A stretch of DNA of 64,000 nucleotides, taken from assembly GCA_016859345.1 (NCBI GenBank), contig CM029121.1, positions 7,381,911-7,445,910 on the forward strand, in the 5' to 3' direction. The stretch comes from Istiophorus platypterus (taxonomy: Eukaryota > Chordata > Actinopteri > Istiophoriformes > Istiophoridae). A model generated the notes under the pieces. The model did not search any database, was not told where the DNA came from, and saw nothing but the letters and a program-made list of their open reading frames with translations. Made by a program: the position numbers and the translations under genes. Of this stretch, positions 45,420 through 57,764 are shown piece after piece. Positions within the stretch are counted from its first letter, which is position 1; every line of letters begins with the position of its first letter.

Positions 45420-47240
45420 ACCCTTCTTAATTCCCCTAAATTTCAATAAATTCTCAAGTGGATATTGGACTTATTATATTTGCCCTGCTACATACATCAA
45501 TTTTTGTCCCATTAAAATCCTAATGTCCAACATCACTTGATATACTCCTACTGTTTGTACAACCACTAATTGTTCCAACCTTCTTTTCATTTTTGTAATT
45601 GACATTTTCTCACCTAGGGTCTTGCTTCATACCAAAGGAATTCTCTCTTTGAAGTTGCTCTGCCATATAGTTTTCTCTTTGTGTAGGGTTAATTTTGAGG
45701 GATTTTTTTCTTTGCCTGAATTTGGACTGACTTGGTCACTATTGCTGATGTGGGTTTAAACAGCCTAATGAGATATTGTATTTTATTTGATATGTGGCTA
45801 TAATAATAAGCTTGATGTAATTAATCCATACCTTCCAGTCTTTCAAATGCTACAATGTTAAATTAAATCTATATTAATAAGTTATTTGCAGTCACTATGT
45901 CTAAGTACAAGTGTCTACTTTCAAAGGTTATTTTGTTACTAATTAATTTTCACTGGCAATTGCAAGGTTATATATGTTCTGGCCTTGAGCAATACATCTC
46001 AAGCAATTGCCTTTAACTTTCAATGATAATGGCGTAATGCCTTGGCTGCAGTTTTGTTTTTGCCATTCCCATTGTAAGATGGCTTTCTGATTTGGCAGTG
46101 AATATCACTGGCATGGTTACCTCAGGCTTTGTTCAGTTTTAGATCAACACAGTGCCTTTCCTGGTGTTACAGTGCTTGACTTTGGAGAAAACACTTGACA
46201 TTCTAACACAATGAGGACACTCAAAAGTTCAGTTGTGGCCTACCCCATTCTTACTGCCCTCCTAGCCAAAGGAGTGCAGCAACATCAGCTGGAGACAAAC
46301 GATGGTAAAAGTCCATTAGCAAGTTCTGCATCTTGGTAATTGCCTCTCATTAGCATTGTCTCTGCTCCAAGGTGCCACAACTCATAAAATTCATCTATGA
46401 ACTCATATTTCATGGAGATATACAGCAAGAAGAGCAGAAGGAGGAAGCACCACAGCAAAGGAGAAATGGTGGACGATAAGTGAACAAGCTGGAGAGAGAA
46501 AGAAATGGAGGGCATTTAGGGTGAGGTTAAGAGGGAGGAGGGAGAGCAGAGTGGATAACACTGATTGCTGGAGATATTGGAGTAAAAGTGAAAGAAGAAG
46601 CTTGGCTTTATAGATCCTAACAGAGAAATGTTGCAAACAAACCCTCATGCAGTAAATACCTATCCACCAACCTGTTTGAATGTGTACATAGTTATTAGCA
46701 GCAGGATTATTGAAGACATTTCTGCTGCCATTACCCTAAAAGATGACATGCTAGTTTCTGAATTCAGAATGCCAGACAATGACTCATTGCTAGGGAGATC
46801 ATGGGAATAAAGGGCAGGACAAGGTCGACCTGAGTGAGGATATGCACTGGAAAGATTACCTCTCATTATCCAAACTTTGATAGACATCAGAGTGTTGTGA
46901 GGGGACAGGGTGAAAGGAGAGAAGACGGGAAGGGAAAAGAGATGAGGAAAGGAAGTGAGACTGAAGAAAAAGGAATAAAGTGGTAGGAAAACGAGGGGGA
47001 AAAGGCATGGAAACCTTTGGTCAAGACATTAGAAAAGTAAAAGGTTAGCACACGGGAGAGGACGACGAGAAGAAGAAAAGAGAGGAAAGAAAGTAAGAAA
47101 AGAAATAATATGCATATGAGGATATAAAAAAGGATTGGTGAAGATGGTAATAGCCTCATTGGAATTCTGACAGCAGCAGTGCTGTCTGAAGGAAGACTTG
47201 AGCTCACCTGCAGTCTAATTTCTGAGTGAGAACAGTTTTA
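45420..47240. other. Intron-like sequence, nothing recognised
   Basis: The stretch from about 46,410 to 47,110 is purine-rich on the plus strand (long GA-rich runs), giving pyrimidine-coded minus-strand frames rich in Ser, Leu and Phe. No coding evidence. Confidence 0.35.
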
Positions 47241-47259
47241 AGAGAAAATTGTGAATATG

Positions 47260-47560
47260 TGTCACAATCTGCTTCCTAGTTCCCCTTGGACCCACGTGTC
47301 CAGACCCTGCTCACTTCCCCTCATCTCCATGTTCTCCCCTACAGACCCGCCTTTCTCCTTCCGCCTACCAGATGCCCCTGGACTTTTTTTCCTGTCGCCG
47401 GATCCATCTGTTCCACCCAGCTCACCCGAGCGTCTCCACCCACTGATACACTTGATCCCAGTTTCCTCATCACTTCAGTCTGTGTACATACCTGCCTTTG
47501 TTTATTTTTGTTGGGTCATTGTCTTATATTCCTGCTTATGTTCCCATAAAATTGTATTTG
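47260..47560 (+). mobile_element. Gypsy-type LTR fragment, 5' part
   Basis: Starts TGTCACAATCTGCTTCC, like the LTR at 32,035, and carries CTACCAGATGCCCCTGG, a block shared in position and sequence with the 50,399 LTR. C/T-rich. The 3' half with polyadenylation signal and end is missing. Confidence 0.6.
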
Positions 47561-47689
47561 TAGATGTGCCATTTGTAGTTGCCAGCTAAGCAACAATAAA
47601 GCTAAGGCTAGATAGTTGCTAAAATAGCTGCTAGACTCATAAACATATTGAAAGATACGAATCAGAATGGAAAGATTTCTTCAGGTCCT

Positions 47690-48235
47690 TTACTTAAGTA
47701 AAATTTCCAGATATGTAAAAAGACTCCACTACAAGTAAAAGTACTGCATGAAAATATTACTTCAGTAAAAGTACAAGTATTACAAGCAAAATGTAAAAAG
47801 TAATACAGTAAAAGTACTGGTTTGGTCCATCTGACTGATTTCATGAGATGGGGCATCATCAGATGATTAATGGGAGAGGAGAGTGTGAGAAGTGAGAAGT
47901 TTCGAGGGGAAAAAAATCACTATTTGATAGAACTGTTAATCTCTCATAGACATCTGAAATATAACCCAAACTAAACACTGCTTTAATAAATCAGAGGCCA
48001 AAAAGGTTGGAGTACCAGTTTAATCTCTAGCAATGTGTTATATTTTAAAATCTTTATATAGATATATTAACTAGAGTTTTAGAGTAGAAAGTAAAATATT
48101 TCCCTCTGAAGTGCAGTTTGGTGGAAGTATTAAGTAGCATAAAAAAATAAAATACTCAAGTACAGAATAAGTAATTCAAAACTGTACCTAAGAACAGTAC
48201 TTGAGTAAATACACTACTACTTTCTGCCAGATCCT
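47690..48235. mobile_element. AAGTA/TACTT-rich element (copy 3, longest)
   Basis: Left: TCCTTTACTTAAGTAAAATT, then many AAGTAAAAGTACT units (47,700-47,820). Right: AAAATACTCAAGTACAGAAT, then AACAGTACTTGAGTAAATAC and ACTACTACTTTCTGCC. These match both arms of the abundant non-autonomous teleost DNA-transposon family with complementary AAGTA/TACTT arms, so this is close to a full copy with a diverged middle. Confidence 0.75.
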
Positions 48236-48259
48236 AATCCTGCCTAGGACACCAAAATA

Positions 48260-49430
48260 GCTAGACCTGGTCCCGGTGCCTACTGGCTGTATGTAGTACA
48301 GCTGTTTCTCAGCCTATCTGCTGCTAGTCCATCCATCTTTTTATAAGTTTTCCTCATTATTGTATCTTCACTGAATCTGCCTGCCGTTTATTCAGCGTTT
48401 GGGTTCTCACTACCTGAGCGGCTACAGCAGTTTGTGACAACATGCATGTTCGTTCACGTACGTGCGCACAAATTTCTGACTTTGTTAAGTTTTAAACTGT
48501 GAGAATTATGCAAATTAATTTATTGCATATTTTTTCTCTTTACCATTAGCAAAATATATTATTAGCTGAAACAAATGTATGCATTTGCTAAAGTGGGAGA
48601 CACACTAGTACATAAGGCAGAGGACAAGCCAAACAAATGTTTCTTTTGTATCAGGGGTTGCACATTAATCTTTTAAAATTAGGTTTTGTTGTTCATTACT
48701 TTCACGTCAAATCTGAATGAATGTTTTTATTTATTCAGTATCTACTGACTTTTTAATTTGTAGCAGTGTGAAACATATTCATTGTAATTACTGAGATTTT
48801 ATCTTAACAAACACTCTTTTTTATTTCAATAATTTGTGGGTGCACATTCTCACCTATCTTCATTTTAAAGTCAAACTGAAATTAAAAACAGGCATTATTC
48901 TATAGATTTGAACCAATTGGGACGGGGCATTGTTGTTACCCCTTTTTTCTGTCTTTGAACTCAGTTCTCTGCATTTTACTGTGTGACTCCATATGTTCCT
49001 CTGTCACTTAGATCATAGAGTAACTTATGAAGTGCTGAAATTTCAGAACAGCCTGTTCCTGTTGTGAGTCATTACCACATCATGGACTCATGACATAAAG
49101 CTAAAGTGAAATTTGATCTTCTGGATTCTATTGCAGAAGTAAGGAAACGTATTCAAATCTCACTGGTGTCTGTAACTACGTTATCAACTGAAGGTCCAAC
49201 CTCAGAACAAAACTTTTCATGTCAGAATGTCCCCTCGCATGTCTACATTAGGACGATAGTTTTTCATAACATAGGACGAGACAGTAATAGTCCCTTGCAC
49301 CTTTTAAAGGCCCAATGTTTTGCCAACCACCAGCATATGTTAGGGACATATAATCAGTTGTGTACATCAGTATCATCCGGTGTTTCAGCCTTTTGCTCAC
49401 TATACACCCTGTGCTGAGGCAGACCTACCA
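48260..49430. other. Unique sequence, nothing recognised
   Basis: A short run with ACGTACGTGCG near 48,458 stands out as CpG-containing. A 103-codon frame at 49,106-49,417 has no domain and no splice support. Confidence 0.35.
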
Positions 49431-49439
49431 CAGGCTGAT

Positions 49440-50290
49440 CAGACCTGAGTCTGAGTGTGTGTCCCTATCTTCTCGGGGCCCAGCTGGGGTCCTTCCTCCT
49501 CGTCCATAACCACTGGCTGCAGCAGTCTGCAGTCCTTGATGGCTCCATGGTGGTGTGGTGCATGGCTTGGCCATGGATTCCCAGCTCTTTCTAGCATAAT
49601 GGTGGATATTGCAATAAAGCCCTGGCAGCCAACCTCCACTGGGCAGAGTATTGTTCTTCAGCCTTATTGTCCTTATTCTCCCGTGGTACTGTCAGTTGTA
49701 TGAAATAGACAGTGCACAGAGTATCGGACCATTGTACCAGGTCAGGCCTATTTCTGATGGGATTGCAAGCCACTGGCCTACATCAGCCCGCCAATCCCAT
49801 GCTCCTTGCAATAGTCCAGTCCACCTGATCCATGAAGGCGGCTTTCTTTTTCCATGTTTCCCTTCTTGGAAAAATGGTGTTGTCAGAACCCAGGGTTCTT
49901 GAAGGAAGGGCATTGGTAACTGTTCTTTTCATCTCACTAACTGCAGCCAGGTTTTTTAGCTCTTGGCTGTGCCTCCAAGTGTACCTGTTTTGAGAGAGGT
50001 TCACTTTACATTCTGTGAGGATGTGCCCGAGGTTGGCTGGAGTTAAACCCAGGGTTATGATGGATCTTCACCCAGCCACTGGTTGAGATTAATTGGTGAA
50101 GGAAGGATGTCATAGGTTGCCCTAAGTAGGAAGCTGATTCTGCTTGCCTCCATTTCCCACAAATACTTCCAGCTGATCTTTCATCTTTCTTTTTTTAGTA
50201 CTCTTCCATTTCATCCGCTGCCCCTGCCAGGCTTGTGAGACAGCCTCAGCACATCTTGCAGCCTCCTCCTGAAGCTCCTGACTCTATTAT
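49440..50290 (-). mobile_element. LINE ORF2 C-terminal pseudogene (second lineage)
   Basis: Minus-strand blocks, from high to low coordinate: EAARCAEAVSQAWQGQRMKW, WEMEASRISFLLRATYDILP, INLNQWLGEDPS, PANLGHILTECKVNLSQNRY followed by TWRHSQELKNLA, DVGQWLAIPSEIG, NRPDLVQWSDTLCTVYFIQL followed by TVPREN, VEVGCQGFIAISTIMLERAG, and CSQWLWTRRKDPSWAP. This order, with LRAxYDxLPSP, CK...RYTWRH, ELTVP and PVEVGCRGF-like motifs, marks the post-RT C-terminal region of a fish LINE lineage distinct from the one at 11.6-12.2 kb. At least three frameshifts and stops separate the blocks. The RT and endonuclease are missing. Plus-strand frames here are shadows. Confidence 0.85.
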
Positions 50291-50389
50291 TTCTTGCTTC
50301 ATTTGGAGATCACTTTCTTTGTGCATCTGTCTATTGGTGAACTTCCTGTCCTTGTGTGTTTCCCACCTTTCTGATAATTTGCCATTTTC

Positions 50390-50745
50390 CATACACCCAC
50401 CAGATGTCCCCTGACGTTTTCCTTTTCCACTGACTCACCTGTTTTCACCTATAATCATGTAGTTTCCCCTCACACCCTTATTATCCGAGTCACTATTTAA
50501 CCTACCTCTGTCTCTTGCTCATGTCAGTTTATCAGTGTATTATCTTCATATGCTGTTTTGTTCCTGTGTTCCTCCTGCATAGTATCCCCTTGTTTGTTCC
50601 TGCTGATTTGCCTGTCATCTTGCCTACCAGTTCATCTACCAACCAGCCTGTAAGCCAGTTCATTCTCTCTTTATTAAAATAGCTTTTCTGCATCAACCTG
50701 CCTGTGTGTGTCTGCATATGGGTCCTCCCTGCCTACGCTGTGACA
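50390..50745 (+). mobile_element. Gypsy-type LTR fragment, 3' part
   Basis: CACCAGATGTCCCCTGACGT, then CACTGACTCACCTGTTTTCACC, TTTATTAAAATAGCTTTTCTGC (polyadenylation-like), TCTGCATATGGGTCCTCC and the end CGCTGTGACA at 50,745. This matches the 3' half of common teleost Gypsy LTRs ('...GTCTGCATTTGGGTCC...TGTGACA'). The 5' part is absent, and no internal sequence follows. Confidence 0.7.
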
Positions 50746-50779
50746 TTTTTTTTTTTTGCTTTATTAAAATCACAAAGGT

Positions 50780-52440
50780 TCCAGTTTCTAATACCAAGTG
50801 GTGAAGTGGATAATTTTTGTCTTAGAATATAAATATTAAACCAAACGACTGTCTCTATTTTTTTTTCAAAAAGACAGTTGAAAGAAACAGTAAATGAGAG
50901 ACTGCATTGTTACAGAAGCTGATGGAACACATACAACATGAACAAAGCACTGATTGTGAGGGATTGCTAATAGCACTTAGCAGGAGTTGAAATAGCATGC
51001 ATGAAACGTAGTCTGCAGTGGGAATTGATGCTAATGTCGGCAAGGTAGTCTAACTAGGTTCCAGTTTTTGTGTGGCATACAAATTCAACAACATGAGTCC
51101 TTCCAACGTTGAATGTTAAGGCAGCTTAAATTGGAGAATGTCCTCTTGCTAAAAATGACCATATAGGTCATCCATGCAAGCAGCTTGTTACAACTCAAAG
51201 TTACAATTTATTGGAAGGCGACCTCTAGCAGATATAGTTATTATGATGGGAGCAAAGGAGTGTCTTTTGATGTAGAATAGAGAGTGGGTGCACATTATGA
51301 GGGGATTTGGGTGGATCGATGGGTCAACAAAGCACAAGATTTTGACACAGCAAATTACTTTTCATTTGACAAAGTAAACTATTACTATTGTTCATTTTAT
51401 CCATGACTGTTGCACAAACTTAACTTAATGTTTACTGCTATAACTATGATGACAAAGGTCCTCTCAACAAAGTACTTTTTTCGAAAGCATATCATGGTCA
51501 TTCCCTAAACCTAATCATGTAGCCTGAGTGCCTATTATTTATCATTATAAGAGTGACTACGAAGTCCTGGTGCGCCTGTCACTGAAGGTGCTCTATTTTT
51601 AGGAGATGCTAATATTTGGGCTCTATCCAGGGCTAGGGAAGATTGACTTCAATAGCCATTTGAGTTAGAGGACTTGTGTTAAATTGCTAATGACTGATAG
51701 CCAACTGTTATGCTATATGAACAAGTTGGGTAAAAAAAAAGCCTCACTCAATGTTACAAATAGGCTTGAATTTTGGATCTTGTTTCCATAATCAACATAT
51801 TGATGGTAATAATGATCATAAATTATATTTCTGTTCATGAAGTGATTAGTCTTCAGTTTTCAATTTAACTTTATCGGATAAGAAAAACTGCTTAAGTGGC
51901 ACATCAATGTCTAAAATATTTTATATTGTTAAGATCCCACATATGGCTCTATAAGCAGTTTCATAATGCGTAATGTGTGTGTTTGGTGAATATATGTACC
52001 GTAAATGGGAAAAGGAAGACATCAATGACAATTTTCAAGAGGGTATCCCAGTATTACAACCATTCTTGCAACAATCCATGAAGTAGTCATTTTGGTCAAT
52101 TATTGATTACAATTCGTGAATAATGAAAAGCAGCCCCCCACCCCAAAAAAAAAGAAAATCTGGAAGCCTGGAACACACCAATTTAACTGAATTAACCTTC
52201 TTTATCACATTTCCTTTGATAACTTTCCTTTCATATCACTTTTTTATTAAAAGATTATTTCATGAATTTTTTCATGAGTATACTACTGTATCACTGGTTT
52301 AAGTGGCTGTAATGACACATACTACTGCCTGAGAAAAATACATCTGTAAAAGTTAATTGTTCCATATAGAACTCGCTTTAAAAAGCAGAAAACAGGTTGA
52401 CAGGTTTATAATGAATAATGTTTATGTGTAGTTGGTGTAT
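50780..52440. other. Intron-like sequence, nothing recognised
   Basis: AT-rich unique sequence with a C-then-A homopolymer patch at about 52,136-52,155. No gene or named repeat. Confidence 0.35.
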
Positions 52441-52451
52441 GTACTGTACAC

Positions 52452-52454
<3 letters not shown>

Positions 52455-52524
<70 letters not shown>

Positions 52525-52542
52525 GTGTGTGTGTGTGTGTGT
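52455..52542. repeat. (TG)n microsatellite
   Basis: About 88 bp of TG with one CG interruption near 52,520. The sequence after it (52,590-52,690, with GTGAGGACAAGCG and GAGGACTTTTTTGG) resembles a fish repeat often found beside TG tracts. Confidence 0.95.
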
Positions 52543-53164
52543 ATACGAGTGTGTGTATACATGTGCAGCGTGCATCTTTGTATGACTATCATTGTGAGGA
52601 CAAGCGTAAATTATTAACCTTATGAGCGAGGACTTTTTTGGAAAGGTAGGACATTTAAGTGGGCCTCACTTTTTTCTTTGTAATGGCCTCCAGGAGCTAT
52701 TATATGCTCCCCTCAAAGTTTCAGAGAGGTCATCTGAAAAGTGGTAAAATGAGAACAAAAATCAACGTTTGTGTGTATGTTACTTGCACACACACACTTT
52801 GCTTTCTAGTGCCCCCTATGCTCGTTGCACATATACTGCACCCAAGCTATTTCACCGATAACTTATTTCACATACTTTTGTGTTATACTTTTCATCCTAA
52901 TGACAATAGTTAGCATTTCTTTTACTTATTCATAACAATAAATCTACAGTGGAAGTACTAATACCACACCTGAAGTCTACTTTTAATATAAACTGTTTCA
53001 CTAGTGTATTTCCAAACTGAGTTTCCTATTCATGTATAGCCTACCTGTGAGTAATTTCTGCAAATTATGGCAAGTTTTGATTGCACAGTAAAGAGGTTTC
53101 ATTCCTTTTTCAATCCCTCTACATAGTCAATATACTGTATATGACTACAAGATCAGAATTTGCC

Positions 53165-53650
53165 ACAAAACATCTAAAAAAGGCAGGCCAGTTCTCGAAC
53201 AAGATTCTTTGGATGATGAAACCAAGATGAACTTGTACCAGAAAGAGAAGAGTATGGAGAAGGAAAGGAACAGCTCATGATCCAAAGCCACCACATCATC
53301 TGTCATACATGGTGGAGGTGTTATGGCATGAGCATATGGCTGCTAATGGAACCGAATCACTGGTGTTTATTGATGATGTGACTGCTGGTAGAAGCAGCAG
53401 GATGAATTCTGAAGTGTATAGGTCTATACTATCTGCTCAGATTCAGACAAATGCTGCTTTAACTTCCTGAAGTCAAAACTGAGGGCAGAAAGAACCACAG
53501 CAGCAGTAAATAAAGGTGTCTACAGTAAAGGTGATGTCCATAGGTTCCAGACTTCAGGCAGTTATTGACTGTAAAGTTTTTAAATATTCACTGAGAACTT
53601 GAGGTTTTCAAGTCCTTCCAATATCAATTTTGTTGAGGAAACACTCATGT
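53165..53650 (+). mobile_element. Tc1-like transposon remnant (third lineage)
   Basis: Plus-strand match through the central transposase: CAGTTCTCGAACAAGATTCT, a degenerate WxDETK-type segment that lost its frame by a small deletion, GAGAAGAGTATGGAGAAGGA, then IDDVTAGRSSRMNSEVYRS and ILSAQIQTNA. After TGCTTTAACT the sequence jumps to a later part of the element (GTTCCAGACTTCAGGCAGTT), so most of the region between, including the second and third catalytic residues, is deleted. Not functional. Confidence 0.85.
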
Positions 53651-53699
53651 ACTTTTACCTGATCCTATAATATTTTGTACACTAAAAGAGACAGATTTG

Positions 53700-54420
53700 A
53701 TCTTTACACTGTGAATGAATGTTTCCCTATTGACAATTTTGAATTGTTTAAGAATTGTGATGGTATTAAATTATGAAAGTTGGACAGAGGCTAAATTAGA
53801 ATGATGGCTCTTAAAGTATAAAACAGCACCATCTAGTCTTTACTATATTCTCCACTACAGTACACTATAATATATGTCTTTCTAAATGTCATCAGTGCAA
53901 ATATCTTTACTAGACAAAAATATAAAAAGTAAATTTTACAAAATGTATTTTACAACATTAAAACTCAATGTATCTGAAGCCCAATGCCACCAACTTTGGA
54001 TACATCATTATGAATAAAAACATAGTAGCAGGAAAGATTATCTCCTGAAATCGAAATTAAGTGGTTTTTGTCTCTCTTTTATTATCAAAAGTGAGTCATA
54101 ACATGTTACATATTCACATACTATTTATTTACTATTTAGACTTTGTGTGAAACCAAAACATTAGCCCTCAAATAAAACAATACCATTAGCAGGCAGTGGA
54201 CACAAAAATGGATGGAACAAGAAAGAAGTGCAACAGACTTAAGGTAAAATAAGTCAAAAGTGAAGTAATTCAAAATTAAAGAAAAAAATATAAGTAATTC
54301 AAACTAATCTAAAAACAAAAGAAAAAAAAACAGATATAGATCAAAAATTACAGTCCTGGTGTTTTAAAAAGCAAACTCCAAGTCCTTCTTTTCCATTATT
54401 TTCACTATCTCTGTTCCATT
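53700..54420. other. AT-rich sequence, nothing recognised
   Basis: No repeat hallmark. AAAATAAG/AAAAAAA-rich near 54,240-54,330. Confidence 0.4.
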
Positions 54421-54429
54421 TGAAGATAT

Positions 54430-55290
54430 TTTTGAAACAGTCCTCTCTTGGTTATGTACATGGTCCTTGTGTGCGGTCTACAAAGTTTCTGAATAATTTA
54501 CGCCTGTCAATCTCCTCGTTTTCTGCAGTGTGTAGTTGCTTGAGGTGTAGATGACGTATCATGCTGTTCAGAGTATGATGATGCTTAAGTGATGGTTTGC
54601 ATCTGCCATTTTCTTTGTCGGCCTACACAGTAAAGTCCAGTGCCAGACCTTTTGGCAAGTGATCCTGAGGCCACGGTGGCTCCTGAAGAGATCCTTAAGT
54701 GGATGCAGATGAGACAGTGGAGAAAGAGATGTTCCTAGTCCTCCTCTTCCTCCCTACATATGGTGCAGTCTCTCCTATATAAATTTTTTATATATTTGAT
54801 GCAGGATGACACCAGTGAGGATCCTCATGTGTCCTATTTTGACATTGGTTTTTGCTCATTGGGGGTTACTAAATGTCAGGTTGATGTTTTGCCAGATTGT
54901 GGTTATGTTTTTGTCAGGACAAAATTGATCCTGAAGGAGGTCTTTTTATGATCTTCCTCAGAAGTGCAGTGTACCAAAATTTTGTTTTTATTTCTATAAA
55001 GTTCTTGTTGTGTGGACCAGTCGACAGGAGGAAGTCTAGAGTGTCATCCCGCATACACAGGGTGTGTTTGAAAAGGCCTGCCTCCCATCTGAAGGCAAGT
55101 CTACTTCAGTTTTGTCATGTGTTTTGAATGTTTTTCTTCCTGTATTTCACTGTCTAGTATTTAAAATTGTTCAAGATTCTCCCTTTGTCCATCCTTCCCT
55201 GTTTATCCATGATGTCCCTTAGCCAGTTTATTACTGCCAGGGTCAGGGAGCTGCCCAGTCTTAAAGGGGAAATCATCTCCCCTCAGGAGC
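54430..55290 (-). mobile_element. LINE ORF2 C-terminal pseudogene (third lineage)
   Basis: Minus strand, high to low coordinate: LGSSLTLAVINWLRDIMDKQ, a degenerate GRQAFSN-like stretch, NVKIGHMRILTGVILHQIYK followed by KFI and a stop, then CTICREEEED, a stop, and EHLFLHCL. The CxxC plus HxxxxC arrangement is the zinc-knuckle-like motif found after the RT domain in several LINE clades. Stops and small indels break the frame. Upstream RT sequence is absent. Confidence 0.75.
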
Positions 55291-55764
55291 ATACTTATAA
55301 TAATGTGCAGTATACTCATTTTTTGTTACTTTCTAAATGAGTGCTTTGGGCCTCACAGCCTCACGGACAATGGGTTTTGTCTTGAGGTAATTTGGCATGG
55401 ACAATTTATTGAGAAAATGACAATAATCCTTAAGGTAAAAGTCTGGCAATAACAGTGTAATTACTGTGTGCAAAAGGAGTCTGTGCTCCTGTGCTGTGCC
55501 ATGTGCTTTGGAAACAGTTGTTTTGTTTCCTTACATGTACAGGTCTGTGCAGTCCTCGCTGAATTGAACTGTTTACACTACATTTCTCCACTTATGTCTG
55601 GGTGTCTTGTCCTGAGGTTGGACAATCCTCTGCCTCAACATGTTACTGAACTTGAAGTGCACAGGTATGCAGAATTTTTTAAAGATCTTTCTGGGTTTTT
55701 CAGATACTCCTGCATTGTAAAGAATGAGAGGATAAATGCCTATAATACCAACCAGTCATGTAAG

Positions 55765-55885
55765 AACTGAAGAAGACTTTTGGATGAAAGGTGAAACTTC
55801 TTCAAGAACCTGAAGCAAGTTAATTTGTTTTCTAGTGTCAGTTAGAAATAACATGAACTGAGTAACGGAGAATCTTCACAGGGGG
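55765..55885 (+). mobile_element. Retroelement 3' tail
   Basis: GAAGAAGACTTTTGGATGAA, then AGGTGAAACTTCTTCAAGAA and ACGGAGAATCTTCACAGG match a very frequent fish retroelement 3' end ('GAAGAAGCCTCTTGGATGAGAGGTGAAACGTCTTCAAG...GAGAATCTTCACAG'). Whether it belongs to a Penelope-like or LINE element is not clear. The upstream coding part is not recognisable. Confidence 0.65.
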
Positions 55886-55899
55886 TACCAAACATAGTC

Positions 55900-57750
55900 A
55901 CTACAAATTTCCATTACTTGATATATGGTAGATATCAAGGAGAGCCTCAGTAGCTTGTTGCTCTGAGAGACCGTTGCATTCTGGGTGTGAGGACCCTATT
56001 ACTAAAAGGTAATTATGGTAAAAAAATGATGAATAAGGGGCTGAGTTATTTTGCAGCCCATATACTACAGAGATTATAATTGACACGCTTTCTTGACCAT
56101 TTCTTATTCTTTGTCCTGATAGTAGTGCACTGTCAAAAAAAAAGTAATGCCCAAGTGGGACAACTCATGCAGCCTATTAAAAAAAGGTTTTTAAAAATTG
56201 AACACAAAATAGATATAATTTGTGTCATACCTTGCTTGCCTTTCTATTTTATATATTCTGTTGTCCAGTAAATGTCAATAAAGCTGGTTTCTGGTTGAGA
56301 GTGTGCTGTATATCCTCCCTATTTTTTATGATTTGATCATATAACACTAAGAACATACACTTTAAGTCACAGGCTTTGATCAAAAGTTTTACCAAACTAT
56401 CTTGTACTTTTAAAATGGAATGGAAGAGCTGGTGTCATTGCCTGTTTTTGAAGCTTAAAGATTCTGCATTCACCCTACTAATAATGTTATTTATTCTGCA
56501 GCAGAACTTACGACTGAACTTGTGTTTGCATCTAGTACTGTCAAAATAGATCTGCATACAGTATTATTAACCTATGCTGGACAAGTAGCAATATGCTTAT
56601 ATTATTCTGCCACATAATTTATAAACGATGAATGGCTCATTGAGCTCTTGTATGATGTACAGATTGTAAGGGCCCTTGAGGCAAATCCGGGATTTGTGAT
56701 ATTTGGCTATGTAAATAAAATTTGATTCAACATAAATGGTTGGATGAGTATGAACATTATCTAATCTCAAACTGAACAACTATGTGATATTTTGAACAGA
56801 TATGAAAGACAGTACACCACAACACCATTATCAAAACAGCAATGAAGGAAAAAGTTTACTTATCCCTCAAATAGGGCTCTGAAGATCCTGTGTTGAGCAC
56901 CAGTAAAGCTATTTTGCACTATGTACTGTATGATTTTATATGGTTTTATGCAAAGATTTGAGCAATCACCGGAAAAAAAATACATATTTTGTTGATTTTT
57001 AAAAGTAAAAATAAATAAATAAAACCCCTGCAGCTAACTGACATTAAAATAAAAATAATTTGGAATCTCTTCTTCACAGCATATATCCTATACTTTCTAG
57101 CACCGCCATCATTTCTCCAGTGAAGGCTCATCAACTTTCTGTATATTTTTGCTGTCTCTGCCACTATCCATCTGTTCTTTGTTCTCCCTATCATTTTGCT
57201 TTTCTGTATTTTTCATCTTCTCCTCCCTTGAATCATTACCATTAAACCCATTATCCAATTACACAGGAGGAGAGACATTTTGATGTACCATTTTTCAAAT
57301 CCAAATGCAGACACAATGTTCTCTTGGAAAATGGGGGCTTAGTAGTCAATTCATTTGCCCTTAAAATGTTCATATAAAATAAACACTGTAAACAAAACAT
57401 TATTGTCACCTGACATTAGCAACTCTGGTCTTACAGTTGTGGAGAATAAAAATACTTGCATTAGTTCAAAGCTTGGTTAAATATTTGTTCATCCATAAAA
57501 ATCAAAGTCAGTTTAAGATTTCAGAATCAGGGATAGAGCTATTTAACTACTGTTATAATTTAGATAATCCTGCAAAAATAATTGGGCAGATAAAAGGGTA
57601 GCAGACATGTAATATCTCTAATGGTTATGTCATTACATTATATATTAAATACTATCCTTTGTGGTAACATCTAATTCTGGCAAGATGTCCTAAATGTGTT
57701 CAAGTGCTTTCTCTGCTCTCAACTCTCAAGCCAGTCTCTAAATTATCACT
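55900..57750. other. AT-rich sequence with one LINE tail
   Basis: Apart from the LINE tail at 56,668-56,730 nothing is recognised. Frames up to 82 codons lack motifs. Confidence 0.35.
56668..56730 (+). mobile_element. LINE 3' tail
   Basis: AAGGGCCCTTGAGGCAAATC, then GGGATTTGTGATATTTGGCT and ATGTAAATAAAATTTGATT match the common fish LINE end '...CTTGAGGCAAA...GATATTGGGCTATATAAATAAACTTGATT'. Confidence 0.75.
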
Positions 57751-57764
57751 GATTAGAAAGATGG

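Noticed and set aside
49106..50004. Several 60-103 codon frames on both strands
   Set aside because: From 49,440 on they are fragments or shadows of the minus-strand LINE. The 49,106 frame has no support.
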